From Pseudomonas frederiksbergensis (GTDB lineage Bacteria > Pseudomonadota > Gammaproteobacteria > Pseudomonadales > Pseudomonadaceae): DNA of 64,000 nucleotides. The stretch lies in the NCBI RefSeq assembly GCF_001874645.1, contig NZ_CP017886.1, forward strand, positions 2,418,001 through 2,482,000, in the 5' to 3' direction. Made by a program: the position numbers and the translations under genes. Under the pieces are notes generated by a model that saw only the letters and a program-made list of their open reading frames with translations, ran no database searches and had not been told where the DNA came from. Shown one piece after another: positions 50,397 to 59,480 of this stretch (the first letter of the stretch is position 1; each line of letters starts with the position of its first letter).

Positions 50397-51340
50397 GCAT
50401 CAATGCAGACAAAGAGCACTGGGCCGATCACAAGGAACGCGGCAGTTTCTGGCTGATGAAATTCACCGCACTCTGCGCAAAAGTGCTGGGACGTCGGCTG
50501 TTGAGCCCGCTGCTGTATGGCATCGTTTTGTATTTTTTCATGTTCGGTCGCAGCGCCCGCCACAGTGCCTGGCAGTACCAGCAGCGCCTCGCCGACTGGA
50601 GCGGCCGCAACGAATTGCGTCCGACCCATTGGCGGGTGTTTGGTCAGTTCATGGCTTTCGCCGACTCCATGCTCGACAAGCTCGACGTGTGGAACGGCAA
50701 GCTGAGCATCGAGCAAATAGAAATCATCGACCCGGCACTGTTGCGCAATCAGTTGCGCGGCGAACGCGGGCAGATGCTGGTGGGCGCTCACCTGGGCAAC
50801 CTCGAAGTCTGCCGAGCCCTCGCCGAACTCGGTGAAAGGGTCACCATGAACGTGCTGGTACACACCAAGCACGCCGAGCGTTTCAATCGCCTGCTGGGCG
50901 AAGCCGGTGCGACCAATCTGCGGCTGATCCAGGTCAGCGAACTGGACCCGGTGATCATGCTGCAACTGCACGAGCGCCTGGAGCGTGGCGAGTGGCTGGC
51001 GATTGCCGGCGACCGCGTGCCGCTGCATGGCGGGCGCAGCGTGACGGTGGACTTCCTCGGTCATCCGGCTGCGTTTCCCCAAGGCCCGTGGCTGCTGGCC
51101 GGCCTGTTGAAGTGTCCGGTCAATTTTCTGCTGTGCCTGAAGAAACAAACGGGCGACTATCGACTGATCATCGAGCCCTTCACCGACGCGGTGGTGTGGA
51201 AGCGCAGCGACCGCGAGCAAGTGATTCACCAATGGGCCACGCGCTACGCCGAACGCCTCGCTCAATGCTGTCTCGAGGCGCCTCAACAATGGTTCAATTT
51301 CTACCCATTCTGGAAGACCGATGACAACGCATCTGCTTGA
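50393..51340 (+). CDS. apeK: LpxL/HtrB-like acyltransferase of APE cluster
   Basis: A 315-residue member of the lipid A acyltransferase superfamily, with WLMKFTALCAKVLGRRLLSPLLY at the membrane, the catalytic-type GAHLGNLEVCRAL (H-x4-E at about residue 130), and AIAGDRVPLHGGRSVTV later. In APE clusters such enzymes are assigned to acylating the lipid part of the product. The ATG at 50393 overlaps the glycosyltransferase stop, and the 3' end overlaps the ammonia lyase by 20 bp. Confidence 0.85.
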   Translation: MSINADKEHWADHKERGSFWLMKFTALCAKVLGRRLLSPLLYGIVLYFFMFGRSARHSAWQYQQRLADWSGRNELRPTHWRVFGQFMAFADSMLDKLDVWNGKLSIEQIEIIDPALLRNQLRGERGQMLVGAHLGNLEVCRALAELGERVTMNVLVHTKHAERFNRLLGEAGATNLRLIQVSELDPVIMLQLHERLERGEWLAIAGDRVPLHGGRSVTVDFLGHPAAFPQGPWLLAGLLKCPVNFLLCLKKQTGDYRLIIEPFTDAVVWKRSDREQVIHQWATRYAERLAQCCLEAPQQWFNFYPFWKTDDNASA

Positions 51341-52865
51341 GCCGGTAACCTTCGGCGAACTCCCTTTGCGCATCGAAGACGTGCTGGCCCTGGCCAATCG
51401 TCAGGCGCCCGTGCAACTGCAAAACGACAGTGAATACCGTGAGCGCATCGCCAAAGGCGCACGGTTTCTGGATTCGTTGCTGGACAAGGAAGGCGTGATC
51501 TACGGCGTGACCACCGGTTACGGCGATTCCTGCGTGGTTGCGGTGCCGCTGCATCACGTCGAAGCGCTGCCCCGTCATCTCTACACCTTCCACGGTTGCG
51601 GCTTGGGCAAACTGCTCGATGCCCAGGCCACCCGCGCGGTCCTCGCGGCGCGTTTGCAGTCGCTGTGCCACGGCGTGTCCGGGGTTCGTGTGGAGCTGCT
51701 GGAACGCCTGCACGCCTTCCTCGAACACGACATTCTGCCGCTGATCCCGGAAGAAGGTTCGGTGGGCGCCAGCGGTGATCTGACGCCGCTGTCTTACGTG
51801 GCTGCAACCTTGTCCGGCGAGCGCGAAGTGCTGTTCAAGGGCGAACGCCGGCAGGCTGCCGACGTACACCGCGAACTCGGCTGGGAGCCGCTGGTGCTGC
51901 GACCCAAGGAAGCGCTGGCGTTGATGAATGGTACGGCGGTCATGACCGGCCTCGCCTGCCTGGCCTTCGCCCGTGCTGACTACCTGCTGCAACTGGCCAC
52001 GCGCATCACCGCGCTGAACGTGGTCGCCCTGCAAGGCAACCCGGAGCACTTCGACGAACGCCTGTTCGCCACCAAGCCGCATCCGGGGCAAATGCAGGTT
52101 GCCGCGTGGTTGCGCAAGGATCTGGCGATCGACGCACCGACCGCGCCACTGCATCGCCTGCAAGACCGCTACTCGCTGCGCTGCGCACCGCATGTGCTCG
52201 GCGTGTTGGCCGACAGCCTGAACTGGCTGCGTTCGTTCATTGAGATCGAACTCAACAGCGCCAACGACAACCCGATCATCGACGCCGAAGCCGAACGCGT
52301 GCTGCACGGCGGGCACTTCTACGGCGGCCATATCGCCTTCGCCATGGACAGTTTGAAGAACCTCGTGGCCAACGTCGCCGACCTGCTCGACCGTCAGCTC
52401 GCGCTGCTGGTGGACGAACGCTACAACCACGGCTTGCCAAGCAACCTGTCGGGCGCCAGCGCCGAGCGAGCAATGCTCAACCACGGCTTTAAAGCGGTGC
52501 AGATCGGCACCAGCGCCTGGACTGCCGAAGCGCTGAAAAACACCATGCCGGCCAGCGTGTTCTCGCGCTCCACCGAATGCCACAACCAGGACAAAGTGAG
52601 CATGGGCACCATCGCCGCCCGCGATGCGATCCGCGTGCTGGAGCTGACCGAACAAGTTGCTGCCGCGACGCTGCTGGCGGCCAATCAAGGTGTCTGGTTG
52701 CGCGGCCAGGCCGAAGACGCCCGACCATTGCCGCCAGCGTTGGCGGCGATGCACGAAGAGCTCGCCAAGGACTTCGCGCCGGTCATCGAGGACCGCGCCC
52801 TGGAAGGTGAATTACGTCTGTGTCTGCAACGCATTGCCGAACAACACTGGAGGCTGCATGCGTAG
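51321..52865 (+). CDS. apeL: MIO-type aromatic amino acid ammonia-lyase (HAL/TAL/PAL family)
   Basis: A 514-residue enzyme of the 4-methylideneimidazole-5-one family. Ala150-Ser151-Gly152 in GSVGASGDLTPLSY cyclise to the MIO cofactor. The catalytic Tyr61 sits in YGVTTGYGDS, and SANDNP and the Q-D-x-Y-S-L-R element (LQDRYSLRC) are present. In this pathway it should supply an aryl acid starter such as a cinnamate from a Tyr- or Phe-like amino acid rather than degrade histidine; hutU/hutI are not nearby. The selectivity pair is Phe90-His91, neither the Ser-His of HAL nor the His-Leu/His-Gln of TAL as I recall them. Confidence 0.87.
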   Translation: MTTHLLEPVTFGELPLRIEDVLALANRQAPVQLQNDSEYRERIAKGARFLDSLLDKEGVIYGVTTGYGDSCVVAVPLHHVEALPRHLYTFHGCGLGKLLDAQATRAVLAARLQSLCHGVSGVRVELLERLHAFLEHDILPLIPEEGSVGASGDLTPLSYVAATLSGEREVLFKGERRQAADVHRELGWEPLVLRPKEALALMNGTAVMTGLACLAFARADYLLQLATRITALNVVALQGNPEHFDERLFATKPHPGQMQVAAWLRKDLAIDAPTAPLHRLQDRYSLRCAPHVLGVLADSLNWLRSFIEIELNSANDNPIIDAEAERVLHGGHFYGGHIAFAMDSLKNLVANVADLLDRQLALLVDERYNHGLPSNLSGASAERAMLNHGFKAVQIGTSAWTAEALKNTMPASVFSRSTECHNQDKVSMGTIAARDAIRVLELTEQVAAATLLAANQGVWLRGQAEDARPLPPALAAMHEELAKDFAPVIEDRALEGELRLCLQRIAEQHWRLHA

Positions 52866-53283
52866 CAAGGGAGTGCTTCACGCCGATACGCAAATTCTCG
52901 TGCCGTTCTTTGACGTCGACTCCATGAACGTGGTCTGGCACGGCCATTACGTGAAATACCTGGAAGTCGCCCGCTGCACCCTGCTCGACATGCTCGGCCA
53001 CAACTACACCGCCATGCTGGAATCCGGCTATGCGTGGCCAGTGATCGACCTGCAACTGCGTTACGTGCGTGGCGCGGTGTTCGGCCAGACGCTCAACGTA
53101 CGCGCCAGCCTGGTGGAATGGGAAAACCGTCTGAAGATCAGCTACCTGATCAGCGATCTCGCCACCGGTGAACGCCTGACCCGCGCCAGCTCGGTGCAGG
53201 TCGCCGTGCACGTCGCCAGCCGCGAGATGCAGCTGGCGTCGCCGAAGGTGTTTGTCGATGCGGTCGAGAGGATGTTGCCATGA
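52858..53283 (+). CDS. apeM: Hotdog acyl-ACP/CoA thioesterase of APE cluster
   Basis: A 141-residue 4-hydroxybenzoyl-CoA thioesterase-like hotdog protein with the FFDVDSMNVVWHGHYVKYLE motif (Asp in D-x-D-x-M, His in WHGHY). It probably frees or edits the starter or finished chain. The start overlaps the ammonia-lyase stop by 8 bp and its end overlaps the LolA-like gene by 4 bp. Confidence 0.87.
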   Translation: MRSKGVLHADTQILVPFFDVDSMNVVWHGHYVKYLEVARCTLLDMLGHNYTAMLESGYAWPVIDLQLRYVRGAVFGQTLNVRASLVEWENRLKISYLISDLATGERLTRASSVQVAVHVASREMQLASPKVFVDAVERMLP

Positions 53284-54029
53284 GTTTCTGGAGGCTGACG
53301 CCGTGCCTTCGTAGCAGCTGCCGCCAGGCTGCGTTCGGCCGCGAAGCGGTCGTAAAACCTGAAACCGCGATCTTGCAGGAAAACCGAGTAGCCCGGATTA
53401 CGACCGCTTCGCGGCCGAACGCAGGCTTCGCCAGCTGCTACGCGATGGTCGCAAGCCTCGTGTTGCTTGGCTTTTCATCGCTGGCAAACGCTTTCGACCT
53501 GCAACAACTGAGCGATCAACTGGCCAAGCCGAGCGTGATCCACGGCAACTTCATTCAGGAAAAACACCTGCGTGCCCTGCCACAACCGCTGACCAGCAAG
53601 GGCACGTTCGTGCTGGCCAGGGATCACGGTTTGCTGTGGTTGCTCAAGACTCCGCTGCAACAGGATTACCGGATCAGCGCCAAAGGTATTGCCCGGCGTG
53701 ATGGCAGCGCGTGGCAAATGCTGCCGGGCAAAAGCGCCGGTGCCGAGCAGAACCGTATCTTCCTCGCGGTACTGCAAGGTGACAGCAGCGGACTGCAACG
53801 GGATTTCGAGCTGTCGCTGAGCGGCGAAGCGCAGCACTGGACGCTCACGCTGACCCCGCGTTCGATGCTGCTCAAGCAAGTGTTCAACCAGATCAACATC
53901 GACGGCGGCGAACTGGTGCAGCGCATCGAGTTGCTGGAAACCCAGGGCGACAGCACCGTTTTGCGCATGCAGGACACCACCAGCGCCAACCCACTGAGCG
54001 ATGCGGAGCAACATGACTTTGCCGAGTGA
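53280..54029 (+). CDS. apeN: LolA-like outer-membrane carrier protein, 5' end carries a REP element
   Basis: The 200-residue body (FDLQQLSDQLAKPSVIHGNFIQEKHL onward) matches the LolA-like family of APE clusters, a periplasmic carrier for the hydrophobic product. The reading frame begins at the ATG at 53280, overlapping the thioesterase stop with GAGAGG upstream. A 131-bp REP doublet (53311-53441) lies inside the frame and puts about 44 extra residues before the hydrophobic segment MVASLVLLGFSSLANA. An ATG at 53445 would give a normal-length protein but has no ribosome site and a signal peptide without basic residues. The true start is unresolved. Confidence 0.8.
   Translation: MSFWRLTPCLRSSCRQAAFGREAVVKPETAILQENRVARITTASRPNAGFASCYAMVASLVLLGFSSLANAFDLQQLSDQLAKPSVIHGNFIQEKHLRALPQPLTSKGTFVLARDHGLLWLLKTPLQQDYRISAKGIARRDGSAWQMLPGKSAGAEQNRIFLAVLQGDSSGLQRDFELSLSGEAQHWTLTLTPRSMLLKQVFNQINIDGGELVQRIELLETQGDSTVLRMQDTTSANPLSDAEQHDFAE
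53311..53441. repeat. REP doublet within the 5' coding region of the LolA-like gene
   Basis: GTAGCAGCTGCCGCCAGGCTGCGTTCGG and an inverted copy ending GCCAGCTGCTAC, with the GCGAAGCGGTCGTAAAAC arm and its inverse inside. It is about the same length and sequence as the 49511-49640 element and is in an open reading frame. Confidence 0.85.
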
Positions 54030-56352
54030 ACGGAGGCTCCCACGGCTATTTCTGACCCTGCTGCTGGCAGTGCTCGCACTTGCCGGCTGGCAATGGCACG
54101 ACGGCGCACCGCTGTCGGCCAACCTGATGGATCTGGTACCGGGCACCGCGCCAGATGCGCTGGAGCTCAAGGCCGAACAGCGCATGCAAGAACCGCTGAA
54201 CCGCGAAATGCTGGTGCTGGTCGGCCACACCGATCGCCAGCAAGCCATCGCCATGACACAGAAACTCGGCGAACAGTGGCTGGCCAGCGGCGTGTTCGAA
54301 AAGGTCCAATGGAACCTGCAAGCCGACCTGCCGGCGCTGCGCACACAGCTGCTGCAGGGTCGGCTGGCGATGCTCTCGGCGACGGATCGGCAACAACTGA
54401 TCGAACAACCGCAAGCCTTTATCCAGCAGCGCGTGCAAGCGCTGTTCGACCCCTTTACCGGTTTCAGCCTGGTGCCGAGCCAGGATGACTGGCTGGGCCT
54501 GACCGGACGCATTCAAAACAGCCAGCCGCAGCACGGTTCAGTGCAACTGGACATTGGCAGCGGCGCATTGGTCGCCGACGCCGACGGCAAAAGCTGGGTA
54601 TTGCTGCGAGCCCGCACCAGCGGTAACGCGTTCGACATGCGCCTGCCACTGAGAGTCGCCGAACTGCTCAAGCACAGTCGTGAAGAAGCGGCGCAGGCCG
54701 ATGTGCAACTACTCGCCGCCAGCGGCCTGCTGTACGCCGCCAACGGTCAACAGCAGGCGACCCGCGAAATCACCTGGGTCGGCGGTGGTGCAACCGTCGG
54801 TATCCTGTTGCTGCTGTTGTTGGCGTTCCGCAGGCTTCGGGTGTTACTGGCCTTCATCCCCGTTTTGGTCGGCATGCTGTTTGGCTCGGTGGCCTGCGTT
54901 GCGCTGTTTGGCCATATGCACGTGATGACCCTGGTACTGGGGTCGAGCCTGATCGGCGTCGCCGTCGATTACCCGCTGCATTACCTGTCCAAGAGCTGGA
55001 GCCTGAAACCCTGGCACAGCTGGCCTGCGCTGCGTCTGACCTTGCCGGGACTGACCCTGAGCCTGGCCACCAGTTGCATCGGCTATCTGGCACTGGCCTG
55101 GACGCCGTTCCCGGCGCTGACCCAGATTGCCGTGTTCTCCGCCGCCGGCTTGCTCGGCGCGTACCTGTCGGCGGTTTGCTGGTTGCCGGCGCTGCTCAAG
55201 GGCACGGATCTGCGACCAGCACAGTGGCCGCTGCAGGTGGCCGAGTTTTTAGTGAGCATGCGTGTAGCGCTGCTCAAACGCGTGCGCAGTTCGGTCCTGC
55301 TGGTGTTGGTCCTGGCCTTTTGTGCCGGAGGCCTGTGGCACCTGACCACGAAAAACGACATCCGTCAGTGGGTCAGTGCGCCGCCGCAGTTGATGGATGA
55401 AGCGCAGACCATTGCACGGATCACCGGCTATCAACCCACCAGCCAGTTTTTCCTGGTACGTGCGGCCAATCAGCAGCAACTGTTCGAACGTCAGAAAGCC
55501 CTCAGCGAACGGCTCGAACAGTTGGTCAATCTGGACAAGCTCAAAGGCTACCTGGCGCTGAGCCAACTGGTCAGCCTGCCTTCCGAGCAGCAACAGGTTC
55601 GCGAAGCCCTGAACAAACTCCCGGCATTCTGGCAACCGTTGCTCAACCTCGGTATCCCGGTCACCGCACTGCAAACCGAACTGGCGCAGTTGCAGGCATT
55701 GCCGGTCGAAGACGTTGACGCAGCGCTGGTCGGCCCCTTGGCCGAACCGTGGCGCCCGCTGTGGCTGGGCGCCTCGGATGACGGCGTGGCGGCCATGGTC
55801 AGCCTGCAAGGCTTGAATGATGCCGCGTTACTGCGGGTGCAAGCGCTGGACTTGCCGGGTGTGCAGTTGGTGGATCGTCTGGACGACCTGAACAAAGTCT
55901 TCGCCGCTACCCAGATCAGCGCCGCTGAACTGAAACTGATGTCCTGCGTATTGATCGTGTTGCTGCTGATTCTGCCCTTCGGTTTTGGCGGCGCCCTGCG
56001 GCTCGTCGCGCTGCCATTACTGGCGGCATTGTGCAGCCTGGCCAGCCTCGGTTGGCTGGGGCAGCCGCTGACACTGTTCAGCGTGTTCGGGTTGCTGCTG
56101 GTGACAGCGATCAGTGTCGATTACGCGATCCTCATGCGCGAGCAGATCGGCGGTGCTGCCGTGAGCCTGCTGGGCACGCTGCTGGCAGCAGCGACTACAT
56201 GGCTGTCGTTTGGTCTGCTGGCGATTTCCAGCACCCCGGCGGTGAGCAACTTCGGCCTTTCGGTGAGCCTTGGGCTGGCCTTCAGCTTCATCCTCGCACC
56301 GTGGGCCAAACCTTCGGCGCACACCGCGCCCGTTGCGGAGCCGGCAGCATGA
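54013..56352 (+). CDS. MMPL/RND-family exporter of APE cluster
   Basis: A 779-residue exporter with two halves, each a periplasmic loop followed by a membrane bundle. TM1 is LFLTLLLAVLALAGWQW. Bundles lie at about 255-420 (VGGGATVGILLLLLLAFRRLRVL...) and about 640-770 (LMSCVLIVLLLILPFGFGGALRL...). It is of the COG4258 type and probably extracts the lipid-linked polyene from the inner membrane and hands it to the LolA-like protein. I use the ATG at 54013 (GGAG four bases upstream); an in-frame ATG at 54001 would add four residues. Confidence 0.87.
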   Translation: MTLPSERRLPRLFLTLLLAVLALAGWQWHDGAPLSANLMDLVPGTAPDALELKAEQRMQEPLNREMLVLVGHTDRQQAIAMTQKLGEQWLASGVFEKVQWNLQADLPALRTQLLQGRLAMLSATDRQQLIEQPQAFIQQRVQALFDPFTGFSLVPSQDDWLGLTGRIQNSQPQHGSVQLDIGSGALVADADGKSWVLLRARTSGNAFDMRLPLRVAELLKHSREEAAQADVQLLAASGLLYAANGQQQATREITWVGGGATVGILLLLLLAFRRLRVLLAFIPVLVGMLFGSVACVALFGHMHVMTLVLGSSLIGVAVDYPLHYLSKSWSLKPWHSWPALRLTLPGLTLSLATSCIGYLALAWTPFPALTQIAVFSAAGLLGAYLSAVCWLPALLKGTDLRPAQWPLQVAEFLVSMRVALLKRVRSSVLLVLVLAFCAGGLWHLTTKNDIRQWVSAPPQLMDEAQTIARITGYQPTSQFFLVRAANQQQLFERQKALSERLEQLVNLDKLKGYLALSQLVSLPSEQQQVREALNKLPAFWQPLLNLGIPVTALQTELAQLQALPVEDVDAALVGPLAEPWRPLWLGASDDGVAAMVSLQGLNDAALLRVQALDLPGVQLVDRLDDLNKVFAATQISAAELKLMSCVLIVLLLILPFGFGGALRLVALPLLAALCSLASLGWLGQPLTLFSVFGLLLVTAISVDYAILMREQIGGAAVSLLGTLLAAATTWLSFGLLAISSTPAVSNFGLSVSLGLAFSFILAPWAKPSAHTAPVAEPAA

Positions 56353-57509
56353 TGATCGTGCTGTTCTGGCTGCTGGCCGTGGTGCTGTTCGCCGTGGCGA
56401 CTCGCATCGGGCGTCATTTTGGGTTGATCCCGATTGTCAGCCAGTTGCTGCTGGCGACCTTTGGCCTGCCGCTGTTGATGTATGTCTGGATTGAACCGTA
56501 CTGGCAGTTGAGCGGCGCCGAGCTGGTCTCGCCGAGCTGGCTGAAAAACCTCTACAGCCTGAGTTTTGCACTGCTGCTGGGGCATATCCTCAGCGACGTG
56601 ATCGACCTGAAGCTGGATCGCCAGAGCCTGAAAATCGCCCTGCCGAGTTTCGGCATTCCGTTCGTCTGCGGTCTGGCGACAGCCATTTGGCTGCTGCCGG
56701 ATCAGCCATGGTTGAGCTCGCTGGCGGTCGGCCTGTTGTTCGCGATCACGGCGATTCCGGTGTTGTATCTGTACTTGCGGCACATCAACTATCCACCCGC
56801 CGCTACTCGCCGACTGGTGCAGACCGCGATCCTCATCGACCTGACCTGCTGGAGCCTGTTCGCCTTCGCCCAAGGCAGCCTGCACCTGAGCAGCCTGTTG
56901 CTGCCGCTGGCCGGCGCCTGCCTGCCGTTGCTGCTGCGCGTGCTCGGGCTGCGTCAACCGCTGCTGCACAGCCTGGGCTTCTTCGCGCTGCTGGTGGTGG
57001 CGGAACACTTCAAACTCAATGCGCTGATTTTCGGCATCGGTTATCTGTTGTGCATGGCCGCCCTCAAGCTGCCGCTGGTGCTACCGTTACAGGCCGCCTG
57101 GATGAGCCACTTGCAGAACGGCATCGCGATACCGCTGATCCTGACCTTCGGCATAGTGCAGATCAACGTGCACAGCGTCATGGACAGCCTTAGCTGGGCG
57201 CAACTCGGTGCGCTGCTGGTGTTTCCCATCGCCAGCAAACTGTTGGGTAACTGGCTCGGCCTCGGTTGGGCCGGCGCATCGTTTATCGGCGCCAGCCGCT
57301 GGCGCGAAAGTCTGCTGTTGAACATTCGTGGCTTGAGCGAGATCGTCTTTCTCAACCTGCTACTGCAACAACAGCTGATCAGCCCGGCGCTGTACTTCGC
57401 GCTGATGTTGATGGGTTTGATCGCAACGCTGCTGCCGGCACTCGCCGGTGTGCACCGAATTCCCTCACAGGTCGCCGCCCCGGCAAGGAGCTCCAGTGCC
57501 AACAGTTGA
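56349..57509 (+). CDS. Sodium:proton antiporter-like membrane protein inside APE cluster
   Basis: A 386-residue protein made almost entirely of membrane helices (about ten to twelve). It starts MMIVLFWLLAVVLFAVATRIG. Features such as LPSFGIPFVCGLATAIWLLPD, AVGLLFAITAIPVLYLYLRH and NIRGLSEIVFLNLLLQQ resemble CPA2-type cation/proton exchangers. The start overlaps the MMPL stop (ATGA). Its role in pigment assembly is unknown; it might energise export or buffer protons. The homology is weak by eye. Confidence 0.7.
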   Translation: MMIVLFWLLAVVLFAVATRIGRHFGLIPIVSQLLLATFGLPLLMYVWIEPYWQLSGAELVSPSWLKNLYSLSFALLLGHILSDVIDLKLDRQSLKIALPSFGIPFVCGLATAIWLLPDQPWLSSLAVGLLFAITAIPVLYLYLRHINYPPAATRRLVQTAILIDLTCWSLFAFAQGSLHLSSLLLPLAGACLPLLLRVLGLRQPLLHSLGFFALLVVAEHFKLNALIFGIGYLLCMAALKLPLVLPLQAAWMSHLQNGIAIPLILTFGIVQINVHSVMDSLSWAQLGALLVFPIASKLLGNWLGLGWAGASFIGASRWRESLLLNIRGLSEIVFLNLLLQQQLISPALYFALMLMGLIATLLPALAGVHRIPSQVAAPARSSSANS

Positions 57510-58743
57510 TACGGAACGTCGCCAGGTCATCGTTATCGGTGCCGGCCCATCGGGCGCCATCGCCGCCGCGCTGCTCAAGCGTAACGGCCATGACGTGTTG
57601 ATCATTGAACGTCAGCACTTCCCACGGTTTTCCATCGGTGAAAGCCTGCTCTCGCACTGCCTGGATTTCGTCGAAGAAGCCGGCATGCTTGAAGCGGTAC
57701 AAGCCGCCGGTTTTCAGCTGAAGAACGGCGCGGCGTTCGCCTGGGGCGAGCGCTACAGCACGTTCGATTTCGGTGACACCTTCAGCCACGGCAAACCGAC
57801 CACTTTCCAGGTCCAGCGCGCTGATTTCGACAAACTGCTGGCCGATCAGGCGGCGCTGCAAGGAGTGGAAATCCGTTACGGCGAGACGATCATCAGTGCC
57901 AACTTCGAGCTGGCGAAGCCCCAGCTCAGTGCTCGCCGTGAAGACGGCAGCGAATACTCTATCGAAGCCGACTTTGTGCTCGATGCCAGCGGCTACGGCC
58001 GCGTGTTGCCGCGCCTGCTCGACCTTGAAGCACCGTCGAATTTCCCGATGCGCCAAGCGGTGTTCACCCACGTCGAAGACCACATTGACAGCCCGCACTT
58101 CGACCGTGAAAAGATCCTCATCACCACTCACCCGACCCAGCGCGATATCTGGTTCTGGACCATCCCCTTCAGCAATGGTCGCTGCTCGGTGGGCGTGGTC
58201 GCCGCGGCCGAACACTTCGAAGGCCGCGGCGACGATCTCGACGCGTGCCTGCGCGGCTTCATCGCCGAAACGCCGAGCTTGGCCAAGGTGCTGAAAAGCG
58301 CCCATTGGGACACGCCCGCGCGAACCATCGGCGGCTACTCGGCCAACGTCAAAACCTTGCACGGTCCAGGCTTCGCCTTGCTCGGCAATGCGGCAGAATT
58401 CCTCGATCCGGTATTTTCCTCCGGTGTGACCATCGCCATGCGTTCGGCGAGTATGGCCGCCGGCGTTCTGCATCGCCAACTGCAAGGCGAAAGTGTGGAC
58501 TGGCAGCGCGAGTTTGCCGAGCCTCTGAAGCGTGGCGTCGACACGTTCCGCTGCTACGTTGAAGGCTGGTACACCGGGACCTTTCAGGATGTGATCTACC
58601 ATCAGGGTGGCACACCGGAGATCCGTCGGATGATCAGCGCGATCCTCGCCGGTTACGCTTGGGACGAACGCAATCCGTTCGTCAGCGAACCCAAGCGCCG
58701 GTTGCGCATGCTGTCGGAGATTTGTGCGAGTGATGCAACGTGA
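57496..58743 (+). CDS. Halogenase-like FAD-dependent oxidoreductase of APE cluster
   Basis: A 415-residue flavoprotein. VIVIGAGPSGAIAA (11-24) is the FAD dinucleotide fold and RFSIGESLL follows. Lys76 sits in FQLKNGAAFAWG, a K-x-G-x-x-F-x-W-G pattern as in FADH2-dependent halogenases. WFWTIP (219-224) matches the halogenase signature WxWxIP. NAAEFLDPVFSSGVTIAM is the second FAD-contact region. The GTG start at 57496 has AAGGAG five bases upstream and lies within the end of the antiporter-like gene. It could halogenate the aryl head as in xanthomonadins, or be a related monooxygenase or reductase; sequence alone does not settle this. Confidence 0.8.
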   Translation: MPTVDTERRQVIVIGAGPSGAIAAALLKRNGHDVLIIERQHFPRFSIGESLLSHCLDFVEEAGMLEAVQAAGFQLKNGAAFAWGERYSTFDFGDTFSHGKPTTFQVQRADFDKLLADQAALQGVEIRYGETIISANFELAKPQLSARREDGSEYSIEADFVLDASGYGRVLPRLLDLEAPSNFPMRQAVFTHVEDHIDSPHFDREKILITTHPTQRDIWFWTIPFSNGRCSVGVVAAAEHFEGRGDDLDACLRGFIAETPSLAKVLKSAHWDTPARTIGGYSANVKTLHGPGFALLGNAAEFLDPVFSSGVTIAMRSASMAAGVLHRQLQGESVDWQREFAEPLKRGVDTFRCYVEGWYTGTFQDVIYHQGGTPEIRRMISAILAGYAWDERNPFVSEPKRRLRMLSEICASDAT

Positions 58744-59480
58744 GTGGCACCGGACAACAGTACCTCAGCGATAGCTACGTCGAGGAAACCCGCTTCGGTT
58801 TCTGGTTCCTGCGCAGCTACACCTGGCAGCACCACGTGCTGCGGGTGGCAATCAATGACCTGCGCCACGTGTTCAGCGAAGCGCTGCCGAGCCATCCAGT
58901 GCTGCTGGATGCCGGTTGCGGTCAGGGCAAGTCGTTCCAGTACTTGCATCGAGTGTTTGCCCCGCAACGGCTGATCGGTCTGGACGCTGACCCGCACAGC
59001 CTCATGCTCAGCGGCGAAGAGGCGCAGCGCCAGAACATCGATGTCGAGCTGATCGCCAGCGACTGCGCGACCCTCACGGTGCCGGACGCCAGCGTCGACC
59101 TGCTGTTCTGCCACCAGACCTTCCACCACCTGGTGGAACAGGAGAAAGCCCTCGCCGAGTTCTATCGGGTGCTCAAGCCGGGCGGCTATTTGCTGTTTGC
59201 CGAGTCCACCGAAGCCTACATCGACACCTGGGTGATTCGCTGGTTGTTTCGCCACCCGATGCACGTGCAAAAGAGCGCCGACGGTTATTTGCAGATGATT
59301 CGTCAGCAGGGGTTTGAATTCGGCCCGCAAAACGTGTCTTACCCTTATCTGTGGTGGAGTCGCGCGAAGGATTTCGGTCTGCTCGAACGCTTTGGACTGC
59401 GCCGCCCAAAACCGGTTGGCCAACGGGAAGAAACCCTGGTCAACGTGGTTGCCCGTAAACCGCTCGAAGGTCAGTGCTGA
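58740..59480 (+). CDS. SAM-dependent class I methyltransferase of APE cluster
   Basis: A 246-residue methyltransferase with the SAM motif VLLDAGCGQGKSFQYL (about 54-69), GLDADPHS and the post-motif LKPGGYLLFAEST. It probably methylates the aryl head, which is seen in several APE structures. The GTG start overlaps the flavoprotein TGA, and the stop overlaps the next start (TGATG). Confidence 0.87.
   Translation: MSGTGQQYLSDSYVEETRFGFWFLRSYTWQHHVLRVAINDLRHVFSEALPSHPVLLDAGCGQGKSFQYLHRVFAPQRLIGLDADPHSLMLSGEEAQRQNIDVELIASDCATLTVPDASVDLLFCHQTFHHLVEQEKALAEFYRVLKPGGYLLFAESTEAYIDTWVIRWLFRHPMHVQKSADGYLQMIRQQGFEFGPQNVSYPYLWWSRAKDFGLLERFGLRRPKPVGQREETLVNVVARKPLEGQC

Noticed and set aside
51321..52865. 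Histidine utilisation gene hutH
   Set aside because: No hut genes are adjacent, the selectivity pair is not Ser-His, and the gene overlaps its APE neighbours on both sides.
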